DNA of 64,000 bases. Source: Lunatimonas salinarum. Its GTDB lineage: Bacteria; Bacteroidota; Bacteroidia; Cytophagales; Cyclobacteriaceae. The notes beneath the pieces were generated by a model that worked only from the letters and a program-made list of their open reading frames with translations, was not told where the DNA came from and did no database searches. Below, in pieces: positions 34,218-43,089 of this stretch. Numbering within the stretch: position 1 is the first letter of the stretch; each line of letters begins with the position of its first letter. The DNA is taken from assembly GCF_017811155.1 (NCBI RefSeq), contig NZ_JACVCV010000004.1, positions 1 to 64,000 on the forward strand. Reading direction: 5' to 3'. The position numbers were made by a program, and so were the translations under genes.

Positions 34218-35741
34218 TTATTTCAATAAGATATCCCCGGTCATTTCTGCTGGAATTTCCACATTCATTAGCTTGAGAATAGTGGGTGCCAGATCTCCGA
34301 GCTTTCCGTCGTGAATGAGCAGCTTATCGGATTTATCAACCATAATACAAGGAACTAGATTGGTTGTGTGGGCCGTATTTGGCGTACCGTCTTCGTTTAG
34401 CATGCAGTCACTGTTTCCGTGGTCAGCTATCACTATTACCGTATAGTTGTTTTCCAATGCCGTCCTCACCACAGATTCGGCACATTTGTCCACCGCCTCG
34501 CAGGCCTTAACGGCCGCATCAAACACACCGGTATGGCCGACCATGTCAGCATTGGCGAAGTTTAGGCAAATGAAATCCGCTTCCTTCTTAGGTAATTCCT
34601 GGTTGATTTTTTTTGCGATTTCCTGGGCACTCATTTCCGGCTGTAGATCATAGGTCGCCACTTTCGGTGAATTACACAAAATACGGGATTCGCCTTCAAA
34701 TACCTTTTCTCTACCTCCGGAAAAAAAGAACGTGACATGGGGGTATTTTTCGGTCTCCGCAATGCGGATTTGCTTTTTGTGGTTCTTAGCTAGTATCTCT
34801 CCAAGGGTATTGGAAAGGTTATCCTTTTCAAAGACCACTGAAACTCCCTGAAAAGTCTCGTCGTACATGGTCAAGGTGACATAATTCAACTTAAGCTTCT
34901 TCATGTTATAATCAGGGAAGTCCGTTTGCGTGAGTACTTCGGTGATCTCACGGCCCCTGTCCGTCCTGAAGTTAAAGCATATCACGGTGTCACCCTCTTC
35001 CATATTTCCGATCGGCTTTCCGGCTTCGTTTACCTGAATGATGGGTCTGATAAACTCGTCGGTTACGCCGTTGGCATAGGATTTCCTTACCGCCGAAAGA
35101 ATGTCCTTCGACTTTTCCCCTTCTCCTTCTACCATGGCCTTGTATGCCAAGCTTACCCGTTCCCAGCGATTGTCCCTATCCATGGCATAATATCTGCCAA
35201 TCACAGAAGCTATCTTTCCTACAGATGTTTCGCAGTATTCCTTCAGATCACTCAGATAGTTAATGCCCCCTTTCGGGTCTGTATCCCTTCCGTCAGTAAA
35301 GGCATGGATGTACAGTTCAGAAACTCCATTAGCCTTTGCTGCATCACATAGGCCCTTTAGGTGGAGTATATGGGCATGCACGCCTCCATCGGATACCAAT
35401 CCTATTAAATGCACCTTTTTTCCCGCCTTGGCCGCTGCTTCGAATGCCTCTACGAGCACCGGATGATCATTTAACTCCCCGGCTTCTACCGCCTTGTTTA
35501 TTTTTACCAGATCCTGATATACCACCCGGCCTGCACCGATGTTCATGTGACCAACCTCGGAATTCCCCATCTGTCCCTCCGGAAGACCAACAGCCAAACC
35601 CGACGCCTCAAGCTTGGCATGTGGGTATTTTTCATACAAGCTGTCAATAAAAGGTGTTTGTGCCTTGTCAATAGCTGAAACCTCCGGATTAGTGGCTAAT
35701 CCCCAGCCATCTAAAATCATCAATAAAACTTTCTTGTCCAT
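34218..35741 (-). CDS. gpmI: 2,3-bisphosphoglycerate-independent phosphoglycerate mutase
   Basis: A 507-residue di-manganese enzyme that interconverts 3- and 2-phosphoglycerate in glycolysis. The alkaline-phosphatase-like core begins LLMILDGWGLA, and the phosphoserine is in MGNSEVGHMNIGAGR (about residue 62). Further metal ligands are in FANADMVGHTG and VIADHGNSDCM. The length is normal. A TATATTTG promoter lies about 95 bp upstream. It is co-transcribed with the following lipoprotein gene. Confidence 0.96.
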   Translation of the reverse strand: MDKKVLLMILDGWGLATNPEVSAIDKAQTPFIDSLYEKYPHAKLEASGLAVGLPEGQMGNSEVGHMNIGAGRVVYQDLVKINKAVEAGELNDHPVLVEAFEAAAKAGKKVHLIGLVSDGGVHAHILHLKGLCDAAKANGVSELYIHAFTDGRDTDPKGGINYLSDLKEYCETSVGKIASVIGRYYAMDRDNRWERVSLAYKAMVEGEGEKSKDILSAVRKSYANGVTDEFIRPIIQVNEAGKPIGNMEEGDTVICFNFRTDRGREITEVLTQTDFPDYNMKKLKLNYVTLTMYDETFQGVSVVFEKDNLSNTLGEILAKNHKKQIRIAETEKYPHVTFFFSGGREKVFEGESRILCNSPKVATYDLQPEMSAQEIAKKINQELPKKEADFICLNFANADMVGHTGVFDAAVKACEAVDKCAESVVRTALENNYTVIVIADHGNSDCMLNEDGTPNTAHTTNLVPCIMVDKSDKLLIHDGKLGDLAPTILKLMNVEIPAEMTGDILLK

Positions 35742-35835
35742 GTATGCTGGTATTCGATTTATCTAGATAGACTACAGGCTAAAGAAACGTCTTGTCCCTA
35801 AAGACAATTGCGTAACACCTGCCCATTTAAGCTGA

Positions 35836-35869
35836 CAAATATAAACGATATTCGTTAAAGCACGGCAAT
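35836..35869 (-). promoter_or_regulatory. gpmI promoter
   Basis: Minus-strand TATATTTG (35836-35843) with ATTG (35866-35869) 22 bases upstream, a near match to TTTG-N19-21-TAnnTTTG. It implies a leader of about 90 bases. Confidence 0.6.
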
Positions 35870-35979
35870 TTATCAGGTATTCTAGTAAGCTTGACCATCA
35901 GACGCGCCCGGTGGTGTAAATGATGATAAACTCCGGAACACAAGGGTGATTTTGGCCTGGAATTTGCAACCGAAAGGCC

Positions 35980-36387
35980 ATGAGATTGTGTATTGCCGTA
36001 TTTATCAGTTTGTTCACCCTGCTCTCATCTGCTCAGACACCTACCACAGGACCTAAAACCCCCCTAGCTGAACAAATCGAACAGGCCCTAAAGCAAGGTT
36101 CCAGTAAGGAGATCGCAAAAATGCTGGATGCGACCGTTGAAATCAAGTTGGGTGATAACCGGGGCCACTTTTCAAAAAACCAAACAGAAATTCTATTAAG
36201 GGATTTTTTCAAAAAACACCCTCCCCAGAATTTCGAAATCATCCACCAAAGTGATTCCTCTGAAACAATCAGCTACCTCATCGGGAATTATCAGAGTAGA
36301 ACCGGGTCATTTAAAACCCTGATCAAGAGCAAGCTTAACTCTGCCAGCCAACTAAGGATCTACAGCCTGGAAATCACCAAGGAATAG
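35980..36387 (+). CDS. DUF4783 domain protein, exported
   Basis: A 135-residue secreted protein with a signal peptide (about residues 1-19, ending SSA-QTP). The mature domain (LAEQIEQALKQGSSKEIAKM, VEIKLGDNRGHFSKNQTEIL, FKKHPPQNFEI) matches DUF4783, an NTF2-like alpha/beta fold restricted to Bacteroidota. The family has no established function. It precedes nadC in the same direction with a 109-bp gap; such pairing with nadC is common in relatives. Confidence 0.88.
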   Translation: MRLCIAVFISLFTLLSSAQTPTTGPKTPLAEQIEQALKQGSSKEIAKMLDATVEIKLGDNRGHFSKNQTEILLRDFFKKHPPQNFEIIHQSDSSETISYLIGNYQSRTGSFKTLIKSKLNSASQLRIYSLEITKE

Positions 36388-36496
36388 AAAAAATGTGCCG
36401 CAAAAAACATCGGAAAAGGCTTCATGCAAACCAGCGCAGGAACAAAGCAACGGCTTATTCCATGCGTAAGAGGGAATAATTGCCTACTTTTACCTT

Positions 36497-37357
36497 GTGA
36501 AGCATGCATACATTACAAAAGCACGGTTGACTGATTTTATCACAGCCGCTATCAAGGAGGACGTCGGCGATGGCGATCACTCTACCCTAGCCGTAATCCC
36601 AGCTACTGCAATGGGTAAGGCCAAACTTCTGATCAAGGAACCCGGCATACTCGCCGGAGTGGAACTGGCCAAAGAAATCTTTCAACACTACGATCCCGAC
36701 CTGAAGGTAAGCATCCAAATACCTGACGGCAGTCCCGTGGATGCGGGTGACGTGGGACTTTTTGTGGAAGGAAAAGTATCCGCTATCCTTACCACAGAGC
36801 GACTGGTACTTAACTGTATGCAGCGTATGAGTGGCATCGCTACCTATACCCATCAGCTCACTCAAAAAATAAGCCATACCAAAGCCAAGCTACTGGATAC
36901 CCGCAAAACCACGCCAAATTTTCGCATGATGGAAAAATGGGCCGTGAGCATCGGTGGTGGCAAAAACCACCGGTTTGCACTCTACGACATGATTATGCTG
37001 AAGGACAATCACATCGACTTTGCCGGAGGCATACGGCAGGCCGTATCTGCAGCACAGGAATACCTGAAAAAAAACCAGCTTCCCTTAAAAATCGAGGTGG
37101 AAACGCGTAACCTCGACGAAGTAGCAGCGGTGTTGGAAGTGGGCGGTATAGACTTTATCATGCTGGACAACATGTCGTATGCACAAATGAGAGAAGCCGT
37201 TGCACTGATAGGAGGACGATACCCCACCGAAGCCTCGGGCGGCATCACGGAAGACACACTGGTGGCAGTGGCTGAATGTGGCGTGGACTACATCTCCGTG
37301 GGAGCGCTCACCCATCAGGTAAAAAGCATGGATATCAGTCTAAAGGCGGTAGTGTAG
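36497..37357 (+). CDS. nadC: Nicotinate-nucleotide pyrophosphorylase (carboxylating)
   Basis: A 286-residue enzyme that makes nicotinate mononucleotide from quinolinate and PRPP in NAD synthesis. Signatures: EDVGDGDHST near the N-terminus, NCMQRMSGIAT, LDTRKTTPNFRMMEKWAV, GGGKNHRFALYDMIMLKDNH and ASGGI. The start codon is GTG at 36497; no other in-frame start lies near the expected N-terminus, the next methionine being after about 38 residues. Its 3' end overlaps the 3' end of the convergent ABC exporter gene by 23 bp (37335-37357). Confidence 0.95.
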   Translation: MKHAYITKARLTDFITAAIKEDVGDGDHSTLAVIPATAMGKAKLLIKEPGILAGVELAKEIFQHYDPDLKVSIQIPDGSPVDAGDVGLFVEGKVSAILTTERLVLNCMQRMSGIATYTHQLTQKISHTKAKLLDTRKTTPNFRMMEKWAVSIGGGKNHRFALYDMIMLKDNHIDFAGGIRQAVSAAQEYLKKNQLPLKIEVETRNLDEVAAVLEVGGIDFIMLDNMSYAQMREAVALIGGRYPTEASGGITEDTLVAVAECGVDYISVGALTHQVKSMDISLKAVV

Positions 37358-39146
37358 CTTCGGTAAACTGTAGCTTGACCAGCTTGGAATAATAGCCCCC
37401 GTCCACCTGGGAGAGCGTCTCATGATCTCCTTCCTCTACGATCTGACCCTCCTTTAGCATGTAAATGCGATCCACCTTCCGGATGGTCGCGAGGCGATGA
37501 GCAATTACAATGGTGGTTCGGTTTTTCATCAGTTTATCCAAAGCCTCCTGAACCAAAGCCTCCGACTCAGCGTCCAAGGAAGAGGTGGCCTCATCTAGCA
37601 CCAAGATCGCCGGATCTTTGAGAATGGCTCTGGCAATGGCGATTCGCTGCCGCTGCCCTCCCGAAAGCTTCACGCCACGTTCGCCCACCAAGGTATCCAG
37701 GCCTTCCGGGAATTTTTCAATAAACTGCCAGGCATTCGCTTTACGTGCCGCATCCACGATCTCCTCCTCGGTAGCGTTGGGTTTGGCGTAGGCAATGTTT
37801 TCACGGATACTTCCACCAAACAGAAGTACCTCCTGCGGTACAATACCGATATGCGACCGCAACTCTTTGAGATCCCAGTCTTTGAGTGCCTTGCCATCTA
37901 CGGAAATCGATCCCTTTTGCCACTCGTAAAACTTCATCAGAAGCTGCACAATCGTTGACTTACCGGCACCGCTGTATCCTGCCAGGGCAACCTTTTCGCC
38001 TGGACGTATGGAAATTTCCACCCCCTTTAAAACCCACACATCCGGCCTGGTGGGATATTGGAAATGCACATCGGAAAAAACAATCGAACCCTGAACCGAC
38101 GATGGGTTGGTCAAGGCAGTGGAGGTTTCCGGTGACTCATCCAGGATCTCCATCACCCGCTCGGAAGAGCCAATGGCCTTTTGTACCTGTCCGTAGATAT
38201 CCCCCAATCCGGCAATGGATCCTCCGATAAACGTGGTGTAAAGCACAAAACTCACCAGATCGCCCACACTCATGCTTCCCTCACTGACCAAGTTGGCACC
38301 GTACCAAATGACCGCTACAATGCCCCCAAACAGGGCAAAAATGATAAAGGAGATGAAAGCACCCCGGTATCCAGCAGCTTTTAAGGCTACCTTCACCACG
38401 TTGTTCAATCCCCTGCCGTACCTCCTTGACTCAAATTCTTCGCCTGTAAAGGATTTAACCGTAGCGATGGAATGCAGGGTCTCCTCCACCACCACATTGG
38501 CGGCGGCCAGTTCATCCTGGGTCTCTTTCGACAGCTTGCGGATAAACCTGCCGAAGACCATGGCGATGATCACCAACACAGGTATGGTGGCTAACATGAA
38601 CAAGGTCAACCGTGGTGTCGTGTAAAACAAAAATACAACCCCTGCCAGCAACGTAATTAACTGCCTCAGTAGCTCCGCCAGTGTGATGGAAAAGGTATCC
38701 TGCAGCAGGGCCACATCAGAGGTAATCCGGCTGATCAGTTCCCCGGTCCTTCGCTTATCAAAAAACGACATCGGCAGATGCACCATACGGTCGTACAGTG
38801 CCATACGAATATCCCGCATGGACCGCTCGCTTACCTGCGCAAACAGCCAAACCCGAAAAAAGGAAAACATACTCTGTACAAAAAGAATCCCCAACAGTAT
38901 CAGTGCTATCGAATTGATGCCTTGGACGATCCATGCCTCTCCCGAGGCAGCGTCTATCAACTTTCCCGCCACATAGGGAAACGTAAGTAGTAGGAGACTT
39001 GAAAAAAACAGAAATCCCATGCCGATAAAAAAAGGCAATTTATAGGGAAGTGCAAACCTAAAAATACCGGCAAGCTTTTGAAAATTCTGCTTATTTAGTT
39101 TTCTCTTTTCACTCGCATCAAGTGGAAGCCCTCTTGTTTTAGCCAT
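37335..39146 (-). CDS. ABC exporter, fused permease and ATPase
   Basis: A 603-residue half-transporter of the MsbA/LmrA type. The membrane domain with six helices spans about residues 25-330, and the nucleotide-binding domain about 350-590 with Walker A GYSGAGKST, signature LSGGQRQRIAIARAIL, Walker B AILVLDEATSSLD and the H-loop VIAHRL. I chose the start at 39146 (MAKTRGLPLDASEKRKLNKQ); a TACCTTTG promoter overlaps the longer version. It likely exports a lipid or drug-like compound as a homodimer. It is convergent with nadC and overlaps it by 23 bp. Confidence 0.92.
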   Translation of the reverse strand: MAKTRGLPLDASEKRKLNKQNFQKLAGIFRFALPYKLPFFIGMGFLFFSSLLLLTFPYVAGKLIDAASGEAWIVQGINSIALILLGILFVQSMFSFFRVWLFAQVSERSMRDIRMALYDRMVHLPMSFFDKRRTGELISRITSDVALLQDTFSITLAELLRQLITLLAGVVFLFYTTPRLTLFMLATIPVLVIIAMVFGRFIRKLSKETQDELAAANVVVEETLHSIATVKSFTGEEFESRRYGRGLNNVVKVALKAAGYRGAFISFIIFALFGGIVAVIWYGANLVSEGSMSVGDLVSFVLYTTFIGGSIAGLGDIYGQVQKAIGSSERVMEILDESPETSTALTNPSSVQGSIVFSDVHFQYPTRPDVWVLKGVEISIRPGEKVALAGYSGAGKSTIVQLLMKFYEWQKGSISVDGKALKDWDLKELRSHIGIVPQEVLLFGGSIRENIAYAKPNATEEEIVDAARKANAWQFIEKFPEGLDTLVGERGVKLSGGQRQRIAIARAILKDPAILVLDEATSSLDAESEALVQEALDKLMKNRTTIVIAHRLATIRKVDRIYMLKEGQIVEEGDHETLSQVDGGYYSKLVKLQFTEATLPPLD

Positions 39147-39174
39147 GGAAATAGGTGCTCTTTTTTCTTGCGGG

Positions 39175-39182
39175 CAAAGGTA
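39175..39182 (-). promoter_or_regulatory. -7 element of the ABC exporter gene
   Basis: Minus-strand TACCTTTG matches TAnnTTTG and lies 29 bp before the chosen start. No -33 TTTG at the right distance. Confidence 0.55.
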
Positions 39183-39551
39183 CACATTTTAGCCAAAAAT
39201 GCCCCATGACTACTGAGCATCTGGTAGTAAATACGGACTGTTACATGTCTTTAGACTGCATATTGATTTTTTCTTATAAAAATATCAAATTACATTATAT
39301 TATTTTTTTTATATATATTTATTAAATAATGACATTAAATTTACATTTTTTTATTTATTAAACTAATTGCCATTAAATTAGTTTTTACCTTATTTTAGCT
39401 GAGCCAATACTAAAAGGATTTACCTGGAAGAAACCGGGCGCGTACAATCCGCTGATCTCTAGGGGCAAGGAGCTAATCCGATAACCGACTTTGGAAAAGT
39501 ATTGCCATTCAAACCAGCCGACTTTATACAACGCTATATAACACAGTTCCC
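39183..39551. other. AT-rich intergenic region
   Basis: Positions about 39255-39390 are nearly pure A/T (TATATATATTTATTAAAT-like), much richer than the rest of the window. It includes a 9-bp inverted repeat AAACTAATT (39360-39368) / AATTAGTTT (39376-39384) followed by TTACC. No coding sequence. It separates the ABC exporter from a small plus-strand ORF and could be a nucleoid-protein binding zone or promoter UP-like DNA. Confidence 0.5.
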
Positions 39552-39692
39552 ATGGAAACGAGTTGGAAATGGACAGCCGCCGGACTCTTCCTTTTTATAC
39601 TTGGCATATCCGTAAAAATTTCCGCCCTGTTTGGAAAGAAAATCACCATTTGGAGATCGGAGCTGGAATTACTTCCTGTTAAAAAGCGATAA
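39552..39692 (+). CDS. Small single-helix membrane protein (46 residues)
   Basis: A short ORF beginning METSWKWTAAGLFLFILGIS and ending ELELLPVKKR. It has one membrane segment (about residues 8-26, ending near SALF), a basic GKK stretch and a charged tail, the profile of a real small membrane protein rather than random translation. Its last 24 bp overlap antisense with the 3' end of the DUF6787 gene. I recognise no family. No clear promoter is visible, but the AT-rich region lies just upstream. Confidence 0.45.
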   Translation: METSWKWTAAGLFLFILGISVKISALFGKKITIWRSELELLPVKKR

Positions 39693-40007
39693 AATCCGGC
39701 GTAGGAACTGTTTTTCCTTTTCCCAGAAAAATCCGAACTGACCAAAAATAAAGCCATACACCAGCAGGATAAGCTGATATAAGGGAAGCACCAACAGCAA
39801 GTATAAGATGGTTTTCCCGAATCCTCCCTCCGATCGATCGATACCCAGTAGGTCGAATATGGGCTGTTTGATCCACAGCACCGTCATCCCCGTGCAGGCA
39901 AAGACCACTAAAACCAAAATCACCTGCCAGAGGCTTTCCAGCTTCCATTTATATTGGAGTTTGCGGAGCCATGTTTTTTGGGAGGTGTCTTCGGAACTAT
40001 TACTCAT
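39669..40007 (-). CDS. DUF6787-like small membrane protein
   Basis: A 112-residue inner-membrane protein. The start at 40007 (MSNSSEDTSQKTWLRKLQYK) is chosen because it gives the expected N-terminus and lies just after a TACTTTTG promoter. It has two membrane helices: WQVILVLVVFACTGMTVLWI (about 26-45) and TILYLLLVLPLYQLILLVYG (about 63-82), then GFFWEKEKQFL and a basic end. The family is widespread in Bacteroidota and of unknown function. It is a single gene convergent with the 46-residue ORF. Confidence 0.78.
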   Translation of the reverse strand: MSNSSEDTSQKTWLRKLQYKWKLESLWQVILVLVVFACTGMTVLWIKQPIFDLLGIDRSEGGFGKTILYLLLVLPLYQLILLVYGFIFGQFGFFWEKEKQFLRRILSLFNRK

Positions 40008-40036
40008 CCATGCAATCGGTTTAGGTGATTTGGAGA

Positions 40037-40044
40037 CAAAAGTA
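40037..40044 (-). promoter_or_regulatory. -7 element of the DUF6787-like gene
   Basis: Minus-strand TACTTTTG matches TAnnTTTG and is 30 bp before the start codon. No -33 TTTG is visible. Confidence 0.5.
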
Positions 40045-40180
40045 ACAAAATTACTCCGATTTGCCTTAATACGCCGTAGAAGACGCCGGGCTACCCTAAG
40101 GTTGAGGACAAAAGCCAAAAAAAGCAATCGCGCCGGTTGCGAGAAACAATCCTCTCCACTGTCACGGCCCCGATTAAAAT

Positions 40181-40209
40181 AAAAAAAGGGTGCGGCTACA
40201 GACCACACC
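40181..40209 (-). terminator. Terminator of lysC
   Basis: GGTGCGG (40189-40195) pairs with CCACACC (40203-40209) with one G-T pair. Read on the minus strand the stem is followed by a run of seven T. It lies 27 bp after the aspartokinase stop. Confidence 0.8.
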
Positions 40210-40235
40210 TTCACAAGTCAACGCAATCCCTACCA

Positions 40236-41558
40236 TTAAAAATCAAACAGTCCCTCATTAAGACTTTGGAGAGCCTGATTCTTATAGGCCGCGTCTACGA
40301 GCACAGACACGTTGTGCTTGCTGCCTCCATAGGACACCATGCGAAGCGGTATCTCGGAAAGACTACCCATAATATCCTGCAAAACGCCCTGCTGCTCCAT
40401 AATCAGATTACCCACAATGCAGATAATCGCCATGTTGTGATCAATCTCCACCGTGCCGAATTTATCCAACTCCAACTTAATCTCCTCCAGATGAGAAATA
40501 TCATCGATGGTCAGTGAAATAGCCACCTCTGAGGTGGTAATCATATCGATCGATGTTCGGTATTTTTCAAAGACGTCAAACACTTTGCGCAAAAAACCAT
40601 AGGCCAACAACATCCGGCTCGACTTAATCTTGATCGCCGTGATGCCATCCTTTGCCGCCAAGGCCTTCACCCCGCCACGCTCCTGTACGTTGGCAGTAAT
40701 CGTCGTACCCAATGCCTCCGGCTGCATGGTGTTTAGCAGCTTTACAGGAATGTTGAACTGCTGTGCCGGCCAAATGGAAGCCGGGTGCAGGATTTTGGCC
40801 CCGAAATAGGCCAATTCTGCGGCTTCATCAAAGGATAAATGGGCAATGGGACGGGTCTTGTCCACGATTCTCGGATCGTTGTTATGCATGCCATCGATGT
40901 CCGTCCATATCTCCACTACAGAGGCAGAAATCGCCGCACCTATCAGAGAAGCCGTGTAATCACTCCCTCCCCGCTTCAGGTTATCCACCTCATTTCGATG
41001 ATTCTTACAGATGTACCCTTGTGTCACAAAGAGTTTCTTCTCAGGATATTTGGCCAGCAGTGCGCTCAGCTTTTCCCGGATCTTAGGAAGTTCGGGCTCA
41101 CTATATTCATCGATACTCATGTAGTCCAAGGCGGGCAGAAATACCGCATCGATTTGCAACTCCTGGAGAAGCGTGTAAAACAACTTGGTAGACAAAAGCT
41201 CTCCTTGGGCCAAAATATCCTTGCTGATGGCATCGTTAAAGGAGATTTTCAGCAAAATCGCTAAAAACTCAAAATGCTCCTGTATGATCTTCTCTCCCTC
41301 CTTCATCGCCATATCGCTACGAAACAACTCCGAACAGAACTGCTTATAATGTGCGTGCAGCTCATCAATCCGGTGCTTTGCGAGGGATTTGTCTCCTGCG
41401 GACAAGGCATCCCCTATACCTACCAAGGCATTGGTAGTACCTGAGAGGGCAGACAAAACAACAATCGTCGGTTCATCACCGGTGGTTACCAGATCCTTTA
41501 CCTGATACATTCTTTCGGGTTTCCCTACCGAGGTCCCCCCAAATTTCATGATTTTCAT
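40236..41558 (-). CDS. lysC: Aspartate kinase
   Basis: A 440-residue monofunctional aspartokinase, the first step of lysine, threonine and methionine synthesis. N-terminal MKFGGTSVGKPERM, catalytic RGGSDYTASLIGAAI and IWTDIDGMHNNDPRIV are present, and two ACT-type regulatory units occupy about residues 300-440 (KIKSSRMLLAYGFLRKVFDVF, ICIVGNLIMEQQGVL). The ACT domains imply feedback inhibition, probably by lysine. The gene is followed by a good terminator and seems to be transcribed alone. Confidence 0.94.
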   Translation of the reverse strand: MKIMKFGGTSVGKPERMYQVKDLVTTGDEPTIVVLSALSGTTNALVGIGDALSAGDKSLAKHRIDELHAHYKQFCSELFRSDMAMKEGEKIIQEHFEFLAILLKISFNDAISKDILAQGELLSTKLFYTLLQELQIDAVFLPALDYMSIDEYSEPELPKIREKLSALLAKYPEKKLFVTQGYICKNHRNEVDNLKRGGSDYTASLIGAAISASVVEIWTDIDGMHNNDPRIVDKTRPIAHLSFDEAAELAYFGAKILHPASIWPAQQFNIPVKLLNTMQPEALGTTITANVQERGGVKALAAKDGITAIKIKSSRMLLAYGFLRKVFDVFEKYRTSIDMITTSEVAISLTIDDISHLEEIKLELDKFGTVEIDHNMAIICIVGNLIMEQQGVLQDIMGSLSEIPLRMVSYGGSKHNVSVLVDAAYKNQALQSLNEGLFDF

Positions 41559-41698
41559 ATGTCGCTATTTATTTTTCTGCGAACTTCCTTTGTAGTCCTA
41601 TTTGGATCAACTTGCGCTCAAAGCAGGTCGTTCAACGCTGGATTACGAAGAATACCTACTAACTTTTCAACTGTTTTACTAGTTCCAGAAACCCACTT

Positions 41699-42175
41699 TC
41701 AGAAACCGAGCATCTTGATGGCTGTGATAGCCGCCTCATCTCCTTTATTACCATGTTTACCACCCGCGCGGTCAAAGGCCTGTTGCTGTGTATTGGGTGT
41801 TAGTACGCCAAAAATAACCGGCTTGTTGTACTTCAATCCCACTTGAGTGATCCCGTTTGCAACCGCGTCGCAGATAAAATCAAAATGCCGGGTTTCTCCC
41901 TGAATGACACAACCTAGGCAAATAACGGCATCGATATCCTCCAGTTGCGCCAGCCACTGCCCACCCAAGGAAAGTTCGAAGGAACCTGGTACATTTTTCC
42001 GGATAATATGCTCCCGCTTGGCTCCATTGGCCAGGAGCGTTTCCAGGGCACCGGAGTATAGTGACTCGGTTACTTCCTCATTCCACTCGGAGACTACAAT
42101 ACCAAACCTCTTATTGCTGATATCCTTGACATTTGCCTCGCTGTGTTGACTTAAATTCTTTAGAGAAGTTGCCAT
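41699..42175 (-). CDS. ribH: 6,7-dimethyl-8-ribityllumazine synthase
   Basis: A 158-residue riboflavin-synthesis enzyme that condenses ribityl-aminouracil with dihydroxybutanone phosphate. Signatures: VSEWNEEVTESLYSGALETL, VPGSFEL, DAVICLGCVIQGETRHFDFI with the catalytic histidine, GVLTPNTQQQAFDRAGG and NKGDEAA. It self-assembles into capsid-like shells in many bacteria. It is separated from the upstream TPR gene by a terminator, so it has its own promoter, not obvious by eye. Confidence 0.96.
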   Translation of the reverse strand: MATSLKNLSQHSEANVKDISNKRFGIVVSEWNEEVTESLYSGALETLLANGAKREHIIRKNVPGSFELSLGGQWLAQLEDIDAVICLGCVIQGETRHFDFICDAVANGITQVGLKYNKPVIFGVLTPNTQQQAFDRAGGKHGNKGDEAAITAIKMLGF

Positions 42176-42192
42176 AATAAATTAGGTAATTG

Positions 42193-42228
42193 ACCAAAAA
42201 AAAGAGTAAAACCCAGGGCCTTACTCTT
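42193..42228 (-). terminator. Terminator of the 239-residue TPR gene
   Basis: AAGAGTAA (42202-42209) and TTACTCTT (42221-42228), 11-base loop. Read on the minus strand the stem runs into eight T residues. Confidence 0.82.
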
Positions 42229-42255
42229 CTTCATATCTTAACTGTTTTTTACAGG

Positions 42256-42975
42256 TTAGTTCGAAGATAGACCCTCTAATCGGGCTTTGTGTTTTCGGGC
42301 AGAAGTAAACTCGTAGGAGTCGAAATATTCGCTCTCAATCCGGCCATAGGTTTCGATGGCATTTTTCAAATCACCGGATTCTTCGTAAGCGATTGCCAAT
42401 TTATTAAGGTACTTAGGTGTAAAAAACTTATTCGGCTTATGGCCCACTGCGCGGGTATACTGCCTGATAGCTTCTTTGTAGTCGCCCAATTCCATATATG
42501 CATCCCCTAATAAGGAGTAAGCCTGTGCCTGCACAAAAAAATCATTGGCAGAAAACTTTTTCAAATGCTCGACGGCCTTAGCGGCATCATTCTGGGAAAG
42601 GTAGATGGAACCTGTATAAAAATGTGCCAAATTGGCTGCATCGGTACCCCCGTAATTATCGATGATCGACAGGAGTCCAACGTTTACTCCATCGCCGTTT
42701 AGCGCCAAGTCTACACTGTCCTGCTCAAAGTAATAGACAGCCTGAAACATTTCAGCCTGTGCCTTTTCGTTTTGGTTGGCTTTGTGAATCTGGAAAAACA
42801 GTATCCCTGCTATCACCAAGATGCCCGCGCCGATGATACCGGCTACCAGCTTGGTATTTTCCTTCAAAAAGGCTTCTCCTCTATTTAATCTGCTTGCAAT
42901 TGCTTCGGGATTTTCCAACAGTTCGTTAGATACCTCTTGGCTTTTACTTGCCCGCTTCACGTTACTTTTAGACAT
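42256..42975 (-). CDS. Membrane-anchored tetratricopeptide-repeat protein
   Basis: A 239-residue protein with a basic cytoplasmic N-terminus, one membrane helix (about residues 42-62, LVAGIIGAGILVIAGILFF) and three to four TPR units outside (AQAYSLLGDAYMELGDYKEA, KYLNKLAIAYEESGDLKNAI). This layout resembles YfgM, a periplasmic chaperone partner of the Sec/PpiD machinery, but the identity is not certain. It is transcribed alone from a TATATTTG promoter and ends in a terminator. Confidence 0.85.
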   Translation of the reverse strand: MSKSNVKRASKSQEVSNELLENPEAIASRLNRGEAFLKENTKLVAGIIGAGILVIAGILFFQIHKANQNEKAQAEMFQAVYYFEQDSVDLALNGDGVNVGLLSIIDNYGGTDAANLAHFYTGSIYLSQNDAAKAVEHLKKFSANDFFVQAQAYSLLGDAYMELGDYKEAIRQYTRAVGHKPNKFFTPKYLNKLAIAYEESGDLKNAIETYGRIESEYFDSYEFTSARKHKARLEGLSSN

Positions 42976-42995
42976 GATGATAATTTTTCAGTTCG

Positions 42996-43025
42996 CAAAT
43001 ATATGGGTTTTCCTTGAATCACAAA
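42996..43025 (-). promoter_or_regulatory. Promoter of the 239-residue TPR gene
   Basis: Minus-strand TTTG (43022-43025), 18 bases, then TATATTTG (42996-43003). Close to the consensus spacing, 21 bp before the start codon. Confidence 0.7.
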
Positions 43026-43030
43026 TAATA

Positions 43031-43071
43031 ATGAAAAAAGCCATCCACATTTTGTAGCTGTGAATGGCTTT
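43031..43071 (-). terminator. Terminator of pdhA
   Basis: AAGCCATCCACA (43038-43049) pairs with GTGAATGGCTT with one mismatch (43060-43070). Read on the minus strand it is followed by six T. It lies about 20 bp after the pdhA stop. Confidence 0.78.
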
Positions 43072-43089
43072 ACTACGTCACTGTGATCT

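Noticed and set aside
39808-40517. Plus-strand frames of 124 and 126 codons near the DUF6787 and lysC genes.
   Set aside because: Both are antisense to genes with clear family support or cross the lysC terminator; no coding signature.
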